From NCBI RefSeq assembly GCF_014284155.1, contig NZ_JACOFZ010000013.1:1-59682 (forward strand): DNA of 59,682 bases, given 5' to 3'. Position numbers and translations under genes: made by a program. The DNA comes from Affinundibacterium nitidum (lineage in GTDB: Bacteria; Pseudomonadota; Gammaproteobacteria; Burkholderiales; Burkholderiaceae_D). The number at the start of each line of letters is the position of its first letter. Position 1 is the first letter of the stretch. Below, piece by piece: positions 19,319 through 27,499 of this stretch. The notes below the pieces were generated by a model. It was not told where the DNA came from and did not search any database. It saw nothing but the letters and a program-made list of their open reading frames with translations.

Positions 19319-19996
19319 GTGTCCGGTCAAAAGACTCTACTGAAAATTTCAGGCTGCAGTGTTGCCAAAAATGGGGCAATCAGCGTCGACGCTTCACGTC
19401 CAGTATTTCAAGCCTTGATGAATCCCAGCGGATACGGCCATGACTTCTCGATCAAATACGCTAAAAATCAAGCCCTAGGTCAAGCAGGAAATGAATCAAA
19501 ATTCCATGCCAGTCAACCAGAAAAACTGAGTTTGAAAGAACTGGTGCTTGATGGTACTGGCGTGGTGCCTGGCACGACCAAAACGGTCAAACAACAGGTT
19601 GAAGAATTACGCAACGCCGTATATACCTACGTCGGCACAAAACATGAAGCCCCTATTGTGCAGGTCGTGTGGGGTAGCTTGATTTTTTATGGCCGTGTTG
19701 AGGGGCTCAAATTTGACTACACACTATTCAAGCCCAATGGTGAACCGCTACGCGCCAAGATATCTCTTAATTTCGTTGAATACACCAGCGCCGCTGAAAT
19801 CGTCAAGGAAGAGAGCCGAAGTTCTCCAGACCTGACTCATCTAGTTGTTGTGAAAGCGGGAGATACCCTGCCCTTACTCTGCGATCGCATCTATCGCGAT
19901 AGCAACTACTATATGGAAGTGGCACGTATCAATGGCCTAAGTTCTTTCCGTCATCTTGAACTCGGCATGACACTGCGCTTCCCACCTTTAGCCTAA
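19319..19996 (+). CDS. LysM-containing baseplate hub adaptor (Afp7/gp53-like)
   Basis: A 225-residue protein that joins tube to spike in the baseplate. The first 160 residues form a tube-like beta domain (FQALMNPSGYGHDFSIKYAKN; VWGSLIFYGRVEGLKFDYTLF; RAKISLNFVEYTS). Residues about 175-225 form a LysM domain: HLVVVKAGDTLPLLCDRIY, then YYMEVARINGLSSFR and the closing LRFPPLA. In Afp7/Pvc7 the LysM module mediates contacts inside the baseplate rather than binding cell wall. The start is GTG, supported by GGGAG upstream. Confidence 0.9.
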   Translation: MSGQKTLLKISGCSVAKNGAISVDASRPVFQALMNPSGYGHDFSIKYAKNQALGQAGNESKFHASQPEKLSLKELVLDGTGVVPGTTKTVKQQVEELRNAVYTYVGTKHEAPIVQVVWGSLIFYGRVEGLKFDYTLFKPNGEPLRAKISLNFVEYTSAAEIVKEESRSSPDLTHLVVVKAGDTLPLLCDRIYRDSNYYMEVARINGLSSFRHLELGMTLRFPPLA

Positions 19997-20014
19997 CCGA
20001 ATAAGAAAAATAAA

Positions 20015-21805
20015 ATGGCAATCTCTCCTCTAAACGATAGTTCTGGCGTATTAAGTTTCACAGTCACCTGTGATGGCTCACCTATGCCCGATATCGTTCA
20101 GGTCGTCTCTATCGAAACCGTTCATAGTTTTAACCGCATTCCCAGTGCCATCATTACGCTACTCGATGGTGATATGCCGAACGGAGAATTCCCAGTTGCT
20201 GACACTGGCAATTTCAAGCCTGGGGTAAAGGTGGTGATTAGTGCGGGTTACGATAGCGTCGTGACGCCTATCTTTACTGGCGTGGTGATTAAACACTCAG
20301 TCAAAATCACTGGCGATAATTACGCTCGGTTAGTGATCGAGTGCCGAGATCCTGCCTTAGCCATGACCGTAGGACGGAAAAATGCGAACTATGTTGATAA
20401 GAAAGATAGCGACATCATTACCAGCATTATCGGCACCTACTCCGGACTCACTGCTAACGTCACTGCAACGACCGTGACTTACAAGGAGCTTGTCCAATAT
20501 TACGCCACGGATTGGGATTACGTAATGGCACGAGCTGAGATTAATGGCTTCTTGGTGAATATCGATGCAGGGACAGTCAATGTTAAAGCACCTGATACGA
20601 GTGGCAGCCCAGTGTTGACCCTCACCTATGGTAAAGATCTCATGGAGTTTCATGCCGATCTCGATGCTCGTTGGCAGCTAAGCTCAGTTTCCAGCACCAG
20701 TTGGGACCTGACTACTTTAAAAACGGTGGAAGCGAGTGCTGCCAGTATGCCGCTGACTGGACAAGGTGATATTAATTCAAGTACCTTAGCCCAAGTATTA
20801 GGCCTAAGCCAATTCGGGCTGCAAACAGCCGCACCACTAGAAATGGGTGCCCTGACAGCTTGGAGTAAAGCACAGCAGTTGAAAGCAGCGCTCTCGCGCA
20901 TTCAAGGGCGCATGCAATTCCAGGGTAGCGCGTTAGCAAAACCTGGCGCCATTCTCGAACTCGCAGCGGTTGGCAAACACTTTAACGGTAACGTCATCGC
21001 CAGCCAAGTCACACATAAAATCCAAGATGGTAACTGGACGACTGAAGTCGAATTCGGCATGCCAAGCTATTGGTTCACTGAAGAGCACGCACTACAAGCG
21101 CCCGAAGCAGCTGGCGTCACCGCAGGGATTAACGGCTTACACATTGGTATCGTGTTGAAACTCGATGCTGATCCCGAGGGGCAATACAAAATCAAGGTCG
21201 AAGTGCCTTTAATGAAAGCAGAGACAGTAGGCGTATGGGCGCGCCTGGCAAATTTCTATGCATCTTCTAGCTTTGGCAGCTTCATCATTCCTGAGATTGG
21301 CGATGAAGTTGTGCTCGGTTTCTTCAACAACGATCCTTCCTGTCCAGTCATTTTGGGTAGCTTGTATAGCAGCAAGCATTCGCCGGCCTATGAACTCACG
21401 GCTGAGAACAATATTAAAGCGCTAGTCACGCGTAGCAAGCTCAAAATGGAATACGACGATGGGAAGAAAATCATCACATTGATCACGCCTGCCAACAATA
21501 AAATTGTGATCAGTGATCAGGACAAGTCGATTCTCTTACAGGATCAGAACAATAATAAGGTCGAATTGAGCCCCTCTGGTATTTTGCTAGACAGCCCCAA
21601 AGACATCACTATCAAAGCCATGGGCAAAGTGGCCATCACAGCGACACAGAATGTTGAGGTCACAGCACAGATGGACGTCAAAACGACAGGGCTCAATATT
21701 ACCAACACCGCCAATGTCGGCTTTACCGCCAAGGGAACCGCTACAGCCGAGCTGTCTGCCGCTGGGCAAACAACGGTAAAAGGCGCCATGGTCATGATTA
21801 ACTAA
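20015..21805 (+). CDS. VgrG-like central spike (Afp8/Pvc8-like)
   Basis: A 596-residue spike protein combining gp27-like hub and gp5-like needle parts. The N-terminal half has the hub fold (SFNRIPSAIITLLDGD; DWDYVMARAEINGFLV). An OB-fold follows near residue 375 (GLHIGIVLKLDADPEG; VWARLANFYASSSFGS; IPEIGDEVVLGFFNNDPSCPVILGSLYSS). The C-terminal stretch of short repeating strands (IVISDQDKSILLQDQ onward) is typical of the trimeric beta-helix needle. It has no C-terminal toxin extension; the PAAR tip is a separate gene 12 bases downstream. Confidence 0.93.
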   Translation: MAISPLNDSSGVLSFTVTCDGSPMPDIVQVVSIETVHSFNRIPSAIITLLDGDMPNGEFPVADTGNFKPGVKVVISAGYDSVVTPIFTGVVIKHSVKITGDNYARLVIECRDPALAMTVGRKNANYVDKKDSDIITSIIGTYSGLTANVTATTVTYKELVQYYATDWDYVMARAEINGFLVNIDAGTVNVKAPDTSGSPVLTLTYGKDLMEFHADLDARWQLSSVSSTSWDLTTLKTVEASAASMPLTGQGDINSSTLAQVLGLSQFGLQTAAPLEMGALTAWSKAQQLKAALSRIQGRMQFQGSALAKPGAILELAAVGKHFNGNVIASQVTHKIQDGNWTTEVEFGMPSYWFTEEHALQAPEAAGVTAGINGLHIGIVLKLDADPEGQYKIKVEVPLMKAETVGVWARLANFYASSSFGSFIIPEIGDEVVLGFFNNDPSCPVILGSLYSSKHSPAYELTAENNIKALVTRSKLKMEYDDGKKIITLITPANNKIVISDQDKSILLQDQNNNKVELSPSGILLDSPKDITIKAMGKVAITATQNVEVTAQMDVKTTGLNITNTANVGFTAKGTATAELSAAGQTTVKGAMVMIN

Positions 21806-21817
21806 GCGAGCGTATCG

Positions 21818-22117
21818 ATGCCACCTGCTTCCCGAATCACTGACATGCACGTTTGCCCTATGGTCACGCCAGGCTTACCACCGATCCCGCACGTCGGCGG
21901 CCCGATCTCTGGTCCTTGCGTACCAAACGTACTGATCGGTAGTTTACCTGCGGCAGTGCTCGGCGACATGTGTGTTTGTGTTGGCCCTCCCGATAGCATA
22001 GTCAAAGGCAGTGCGACCGTATTAATTGGCGGTAAACCAGCGGCACGCATCGGAGATACCACGGCACATGGTGGCAATATCGTATTGGGTTTCCCCACTG
22101 TCATGATTGGTGGTTGA
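21818..22117 (+). CDS. PAAR-domain spike-tip protein
   Basis: A 99-residue protein made entirely of a PAAR domain: the start MPPASRITDMHVCPM, the Pro/Gly-rich VLIGSLPAAVLGDMC and VLIGGKPAARIGDTTAHGG repeats, and closing VMIGG. His and Cys residues are placed as in the zinc site that sharpens the cone. It caps the VgrG-like needle. Such proteins can carry effectors as extensions; this one has none. Confidence 0.93.
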   Translation: MPPASRITDMHVCPMVTPGLPPIPHVGGPISGPCVPNVLIGSLPAAVLGDMCVCVGPPDSIVKGSATVLIGGKPAARIGDTTAHGGNIVLGFPTVMIGG

Positions 22118-22144
22118 TTGAGATTGAACAAGGACGTAATTTAG

Positions 22145-22558
22145 GTGGATAAAGATATTTCATTTCTCGGCACAGGTTGGAGCTTTCCGCCTGAGTTTAG
22201 CAAGCGAGGCACCGTGCAGATGGTCAGCGCTGGGGAGGATATTCACCAAAGTCTAGGTATCATCCTCGCGACCAACCTTGGTGAACGCGTGATGCAACCG
22301 AGTTTTGGGTGTGGCATCAAAAGTCAGGTCTATGAAAATATCAACGAAAGCACAATGACTGTCTTAAAGGATTTGATCAGTCGTGCGATTCTATTTTACG
22401 AACCTAGGGTGAAATTAGAAGCAATTAATATGGACACTTCGTCTGCCTATGAAGGCAGACTCGACTTTCATATCATCTACAATATCATCGCCACCAATAC
22501 GCGACACAACATCGTCTACCCTTACTATTTGCGTGAGGGTACCGATGTTCAAATTTAG
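22145..22558 (+). CDS. Baseplate wedge protein (gp25-like, Afp9-like)
   Basis: A 137-residue protein of the gp25/Afp9 family, which templates the first sheath ring on the baseplate. Visible elements are WSFPPEF, EDIHQSLGIILATNLGERVMQPSFGCGIKS, in which Glu-Arg is the conserved EPR-like sheath-initiation feature, and the final beta strand region FHIIYNIIATNTRHNIVYPYY. The start is GTG at 22145. It is 28 bases after the PAAR gene. Confidence 0.93.
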   Translation: MDKDISFLGTGWSFPPEFSKRGTVQMVSAGEDIHQSLGIILATNLGERVMQPSFGCGIKSQVYENINESTMTVLKDLISRAILFYEPRVKLEAINMDTSSAYEGRLDFHIIYNIIATNTRHNIVYPYYLREGTDVQI

Positions 22559-22576
22559 ATCGGTAACAGGATCAAC

Positions 22577-25500
22577 ATGAAGTCGCAATGGATGATCAGT
22601 GATGGCCTCGCACAACATCAACGGCAATTACCTGCCCTGAGTGGGGACTACTTTCAGCTCGACGAATTACGCTTTGAACAATTGCTGACACTGGCGAATG
22701 AATACGCCCGCCTGATGCATTTCCATCAGTTAGATCTCAGCATTGAAGGAAACTGGCAACAGTTCTTCAGCGCCGACGAAAGTATTTTAATGGCGACGAT
22801 ACTGGCGCTAGATACGCAAAAATTAACTGAACGTTTTGAAAAAAGACTGTCGACTCAACCCAATTATCGTGACTGGTTCCGTGACGATATCGTGCGCAAG
22901 ATCGACCTTTCTTACCGTGATCAAATTGACTCACCATTGATGATTTTGCGGCTACTTGATCAATGGCTGCGCGCGCTCTCTACGCAGCAAAGTGCAGTAG
23001 CATTAGAATTAAGAAAACTCCTTGAAGGCATTTTGCGTGGACTGAAATGGGAGGTGCAGGCCCTCTGCGACGCAACGCCTCGCTTACTGCAGCCCTATAC
23101 ACAAAGATTATGCAGCACTAGCTTTAATGCCTTGGTCGATTGGCCACTACCGCGCGCCGCCGACCCTGCAAAGAAAACAGATGATAGGCAAGAACAAGTA
23201 CTTCACGGCGATGCAAAAAGTTTTCGGCATAGCGAAGTAAGGCACAATTTTCATACCCTGAATCAAGCCATACGGATACTTCAGAAAGGTGTAACACAAT
23301 TATTACCAAGCTCCCTAACCAGTGGCAAACATGATCCTGCGATCAGCTTATTACTGGGTTTCGCACAGATGTATCAAGGACTGCAAAGACGTCTAAATCG
23401 TTTCGCTGATAAGCATATCGATTTCTATTACCAGGACGTGCTTGGAATGCAGCAGAAAGCTCAACAAGCCGATAGCGCGTATCTCGTGATGCAGACCAGC
23501 CCAAATGCTCGGCAAGTGCTGGTCAACAAGGGGGCTGAATTTGTCGCTGGGCTCGACACGGATCTCAAAGAAATCATCTACACAGCCGATGAAAATGCTC
23601 AATTGAATAATGCCCGGGTCAGTTCTTTACACACTATTTATTTTCATCGACACCATCAAGAAACACGCTTACTCCGTACGCAAGCCGGGTATTACCACCA
23701 GATTGAAGTCTTACCTGATAACGCGGAAGCAGGCGCCCACGAAAAACTACCCCCTGTACCGCTGATGGGTGCGCCAAAACCGGGCGAACACTTACCTGCG
23801 GTGAGTGCAGCGCGCTTTGGCTTTGCCATCGCCAGCCACACCTTGCTGATGCAAGAGGGTGAACGTCATATCAAGTTGATGCTCAAGTTGCGTCACAATA
23901 CCCGCTACACCATAGAAAGTAGCTTAAAAGAAATCGCTGAACAATTACAGCAAAAACATAAAGGCGAACGCGATCAAGCCTCGGCATTACGTCTGAGCGA
24001 TGTCTTCGTCAAGCTCATGCGCTCTATGTTTAAGGTTTCGATTACCACCGCCACAGGGTGGTTAGTCGTTCCTGAATATAGGCCGGAGTACCGCGGTCTG
24101 AACCCTGAATTGGTCGAAAATTGTTTAGCTATTCACATTGTTTTGCCGGCGAGCGCGCCTGCAATTGTCGGTTTCGATGCAAAGCTTCATGGTCAAGACT
24201 TTCAAACGCAAACACCTGTGTTGCTGTTCGAGATGAATCGCAACGAGTATGCCTATCCGTATGAAGTTCTGACGCATTGGCTGCTTGAAGAAGTCGATCT
24301 CGAAGTTGAAGTCAAGTCTTGTCGACAATTGGTTTTGCATAATCAAATTGGTCAAGTTAGCGCCCTCGCCCCGTTCACACCATTTGGCCCATTACCCGAT
24401 CTGAGCTCGTACTTAATCCTTGGCTGTGAAGAGGTATTGGGTAAACAATTGCGCGACGCCTCAATCGATATCGAATGGGCCGGCCTACCAAACAGTTTGG
24501 GCGGTTTTCCTGAATACTATCGCGGCTACACTGAGCCACTCAGAGCGGATGCGGTGAAAGTAAAGCTATCGGTGCTGGTCGATGGTAAATGGAGCAAGAC
24601 CAGCGCCAATCTGCCGCTATTTGCCTACGAAAATAAGGAAGATGGTAGTCCAAGCAATCAAGTGATGCAGGAAAACCGTATCTCTTTGTCCAGTGTGATC
24701 TCCTTGTACAAACCGACACGTGCTTCTCACTTACCGCAAGACGGCCTGAAGTTCAGTTATACCTCTGGCACTATGAATGGGATGTTCAAATTGAGCTTAG
24801 ATGAACCAGTGGGCGCCTTTGGTCATCAAGAATTTCCCCAGCTGCTCACCCGTGTACTGACGCAAAACGCGCAAAAGAAGAAAGTCGGTTTAATGACGCC
24901 GCAACCGAATCCACCTTACACGCCACAGATTAGTCGTATCGTCTTCAACTATAAAGCTTACTCCACCATCAATTTCGACCAGACTCGAGCTGACGCCAAT
25001 ACAGAATCCAACGAACAGTTTTTGCATTTGCATCCCATGGGGACAAAGGTCATGCGCGCCAGCGAAAGCAAAATGATTCCTTTGGTGGCGCACTATCCTG
25101 CTGCTGGCAATCTTATGATAGGACTACAAGGAGATAAGCTTGGAGGTCCCCTAAGCTTGTACTTCTATCTGCGCGAAGATTCGCTCCCTATGAATAAAGC
25201 CGCACCCACAGGACTGCAGTGGTGGTATTTGAGTTCGAATCGCTGGAAGCGCCTACAACAGGCCAACATCCTTGATGATTCCACCCATAGTTTTATGACC
25301 AGTGGCATCGTGCAGCTTAACCTGCCCGACGATATCAATAAGGAACACACTGTAATGCCATCTGATCAGTTTTGGATTGGCGTTACGGCTGAGCGCGGCA
25401 TCGAACGTTTCTGCAGCTTGTATGGGGTTTTTGCACAAGCAATCAAAGTAAGTTGGTCCACTCATGAGGGGCAAAAACCAGAGCCCGTGTTACCTGCTCT

Positions 25501-26389
25501 CAGCATATCGCGAAGCCGCAGTCCGATCGCAGGGTTAAACGGTGTACTCCAAGTTCGCAGTAGCTTTAATGGCAAAGTAGCGGAGAGCAAAACGCAATTT
25601 CGTACTCGGGCCAGTGAACGTTTACGCCACAAGAATCGAGCGTTGACGGCAAAAGACTACGAAGCACTAATTCTTGAACAATTTCCGCAAGTATACAAAG
25701 TCAAATGCTTTTCGCATCTGACTTCGGAACAGAATCCGCAACACCGCATTCAACCAGGACATTTGTTGATCGTACCAGTCCCCCACCTGAACCAAGGTGG
25801 GCATGGCAATCAAAAACCTAACCTGAGTGGACATCTGATTCACGAGATTCAACAATATATACAGCAATTTGCTGCTGCCGATGTCAGTATTAGCGTCGAG
25901 AATCCGGTCTACGAAGAAGTTCAAGTACGTTGTACGGTGAAATTGAAAACGCCATTTGGTGCGGCTCGTATCAATAGTCAAATGAGCGGCCGCTATATCG
26001 AGCAGATCAACCAAGCTATATGCGAATATTTATCACCATGGAATCAACGGGGCTTAAATCATCACTTTGGTTGGTCCGTGCAACAACATAACGTCGTCTC
26101 TTTCCTACATGACCTCGATTACATCGAAGAAGTCACGGGCGTTTCTCTGTTGCAGGTATCGCCATTAGGTGACGTCAGCGATTTGCGCTTCGTACTGAAC
26201 GACAATGCGAAAGCAGATCGTTTGCAGAAAGATTTATCACCCAGTTATCCATGGAGTATTGCTGTTCCTATGCAAGAGCATTGGATCGTTGTCGCCGACC
26301 AGTTTGAGCAAAAACCGGCGAAGGCAATTGGCATTAACGAACTCAAAGTCGGCTCTACTTTCATTATTCCGGCAAGGAAACCAACATGA
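22577..26389 (+). CDS. Baseplate J-like wedge protein (gp6-like, Afp11-like)
   Basis: A 1270-residue protein that with the gp25-like and Afp12-like proteins builds the baseplate wedges. The baseplate J signature lies in the last third: FRTRASERLRHKNRALTAKDYEALILEQFP, KVKCFSH and the strand-rich tail FGWSVQQHNVVSFLHDLDYIEEVTGV. The long N-terminal part (residues 1-900) is the extension typical of extracellular systems and is much longer than phage gpJ. Its stop overlaps the next start by four bases, indicating translational coupling. Confidence 0.88.
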   Translation: MKSQWMISDGLAQHQRQLPALSGDYFQLDELRFEQLLTLANEYARLMHFHQLDLSIEGNWQQFFSADESILMATILALDTQKLTERFEKRLSTQPNYRDWFRDDIVRKIDLSYRDQIDSPLMILRLLDQWLRALSTQQSAVALELRKLLEGILRGLKWEVQALCDATPRLLQPYTQRLCSTSFNALVDWPLPRAADPAKKTDDRQEQVLHGDAKSFRHSEVRHNFHTLNQAIRILQKGVTQLLPSSLTSGKHDPAISLLLGFAQMYQGLQRRLNRFADKHIDFYYQDVLGMQQKAQQADSAYLVMQTSPNARQVLVNKGAEFVAGLDTDLKEIIYTADENAQLNNARVSSLHTIYFHRHHQETRLLRTQAGYYHQIEVLPDNAEAGAHEKLPPVPLMGAPKPGEHLPAVSAARFGFAIASHTLLMQEGERHIKLMLKLRHNTRYTIESSLKEIAEQLQQKHKGERDQASALRLSDVFVKLMRSMFKVSITTATGWLVVPEYRPEYRGLNPELVENCLAIHIVLPASAPAIVGFDAKLHGQDFQTQTPVLLFEMNRNEYAYPYEVLTHWLLEEVDLEVEVKSCRQLVLHNQIGQVSALAPFTPFGPLPDLSSYLILGCEEVLGKQLRDASIDIEWAGLPNSLGGFPEYYRGYTEPLRADAVKVKLSVLVDGKWSKTSANLPLFAYENKEDGSPSNQVMQENRISLSSVISLYKPTRASHLPQDGLKFSYTSGTMNGMFKLSLDEPVGAFGHQEFPQLLTRVLTQNAQKKKVGLMTPQPNPPYTPQISRIVFNYKAYSTINFDQTRADANTESNEQFLHLHPMGTKVMRASESKMIPLVAHYPAAGNLMIGLQGDKLGGPLSLYFYLREDSLPMNKAAPTGLQWWYLSSNRWKRLQQANILDDSTHSFMTSGIVQLNLPDDINKEHTVMPSDQFWIGVTAERGIERFCSLYGVFAQAIKVSWSTHEGQKPEPVLPALSISRSRSPIAGLNGVLQVRSSFNGKVAESKTQFRTRASERLRHKNRALTAKDYEALILEQFPQVYKVKCFSHLTSEQNPQHRIQPGHLLIVPVPHLNQGGHGNQKPNLSGHLIHEIQQYIQQFAAADVSISVENPVYEEVQVRCTVKLKTPFGAARINSQMSGRYIEQINQAICEYLSPWNQRGLNHHFGWSVQQHNVVSFLHDLDYIEEVTGVSLLQVSPLGDVSDLRFVLNDNAKADRLQKDLSPSYPWSIAVPMQEHWIVVADQFEQKPAKAIGINELKVGSTFIIPARKPT

Positions 26390-27204
26390 CCAGACGTACT
26401 CGCCATATGCTGCAAGAACAATTTCAGCACGGCAAAATGCCGACTGAAGAAGATTTCTCAGATCTCATTGAATCCATGTTAAACATGCTCGATGAAGGCT
26501 TTGATAAAACACCGGAAGCGGGTTTCAAGGTGGCGCAACTTCGCGATGGTAAGCTGATGAGTTTTTACAAGGATATCAATATCGGTAATCCCTTGTGGTC
26601 CATGGGCTTGGACAAAACCAACGACAACCTCAACCTGTTAGATGGCCGTAATCAAGCACTACTTACTTTGTCGAGCAGCACCGGCCCCGATGGCATACAT
26701 CGCAGTGCGGTTGGGATCCGTCAAAATCAACCACAACACGAACTTGATGTTGCCGGATGTATTGCCTCTTACGCACGTGTAGGACGTCAAGGAGAGCTCG
26801 CCATCCCTGCTGATGGCAACTGGTATGACATCACCGAAAATATGACAGGCTGCCAAGCTTGGGAAGTGATGGCTGGGGTCGGCGCCAAAGACAGTGAAGG
26901 TCGCTACGCCCTTACCCATGCATTCGTCATGAACGTATTTAATGGCAACAGCAGTATCGACTACCACCAAGCCTATTTTGGAAATAAATGTAGCCGCATT
27001 GAGTTACGTTGGGTCTCTGACGATGAAGACAAGCCTTTCGAATTTAAACTGCAAATGCGCGTCGGTTGTAGCTACGGTGACGACGTCTGGATCAAGTATC
27101 ACATGACACAGTTATGGCTCGATACCTTGATGTTAGAGAGCGATCAAAAACCTTTGCGCCAACCAAATCCACAATACGATGCTAAAGGTAAAGTGAAAAA
27201 ATAA
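26386..27204 (+). CDS. Putative fibre/adhesin-like eCIS protein
   Basis: A 272-residue protein with a helical N terminus (MLQEQFQHGKMPTEEDFSDL) like the baseplate-attaching end of short tail fibres. A middle stretch follows (NPLWSMGLDKTNDNLNLLD; SAVGIRQNQPQHELDVAG). The C-terminal beta domain holds the PADGNWYDITENMTGCQAWE, THAFVMNVFNG and RVGCSYGDDVWIKYHMTQLW elements that I associate with a conserved adhesin-like domain in contractile loci. It overlaps the baseplate J gene by four bases. It may be a short fibre or a baseplate-stabilising trimer. No adenovirus-like Afp13 fibre is present elsewhere in the locus. Confidence 0.55.
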   Translation: MTRRTRHMLQEQFQHGKMPTEEDFSDLIESMLNMLDEGFDKTPEAGFKVAQLRDGKLMSFYKDINIGNPLWSMGLDKTNDNLNLLDGRNQALLTLSSSTGPDGIHRSAVGIRQNQPQHELDVAGCIASYARVGRQGELAIPADGNWYDITENMTGCQAWEVMAGVGAKDSEGRYALTHAFVMNVFNGNSSIDYHQAYFGNKCSRIELRWVSDDEDKPFEFKLQMRVGCSYGDDVWIKYHMTQLWLDTLMLESDQKPLRQPNPQYDAKGKVKK

Positions 27205-27205
27205 A

Positions 27206-27499
27206 ATGGCGTTCCAAGAGATAGCATTACAACTGAGTCTGAATCAAGGCAACCTCATCTTGGAGGCCTTGGCTGAACGCCCATTTAAGCAAGTATTCGA
27301 ACTAATTGGGCAGCTCAACCAACAAGCGTCAGCACAATTTGATGCGCACGCGACAGCTGAAGCCATGGGCGTATTTGTGATCAGTGCTGGGCAACTACGA
27401 TTAATCATCGAAGCGCTAGGTGAACTTCCTTACAACCGCGTCGCCCGTCTGCTGCAACAACTGCATCAACAACTGCAAGAGGCGCACGAACGTGTCTAA
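27206..27499 (+). CDS. Two-repeat small helical eCIS protein
   Basis: A 97-residue protein with no recognised family. It is built of two copies of a helical unit: LILEALAERPFKQVFELIGQ (about residues 17-36) and LRLIIEALGELPYNRVARLL (about residues 66-85), each preceded by a short strand-like lead and followed by QLNQQ or QLHQQ. The Leu/Ile spacing predicts helix pairs that could dimerise. It is one base after the fibre-like gene and overlaps the Afp12-like gene by eight, so it is tightly coupled to baseplate synthesis. A linker between fibre and wedge is a guess from position. Confidence 0.6.
   Translation: MAFQEIALQLSLNQGNLILEALAERPFKQVFELIGQLNQQASAQFDAHATAEAMGVFVISAGQLRLIIEALGELPYNRVARLLQQLHQQLQEAHERV

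Noticed and set aside
27420-27491. Start of the Afp12-like protein at 27420
   Set aside because: The Cys/Asn-rich leader is the out-of-frame reading of the previous gene; the GTG at 27492 gives the family N terminus and coupled overlap.
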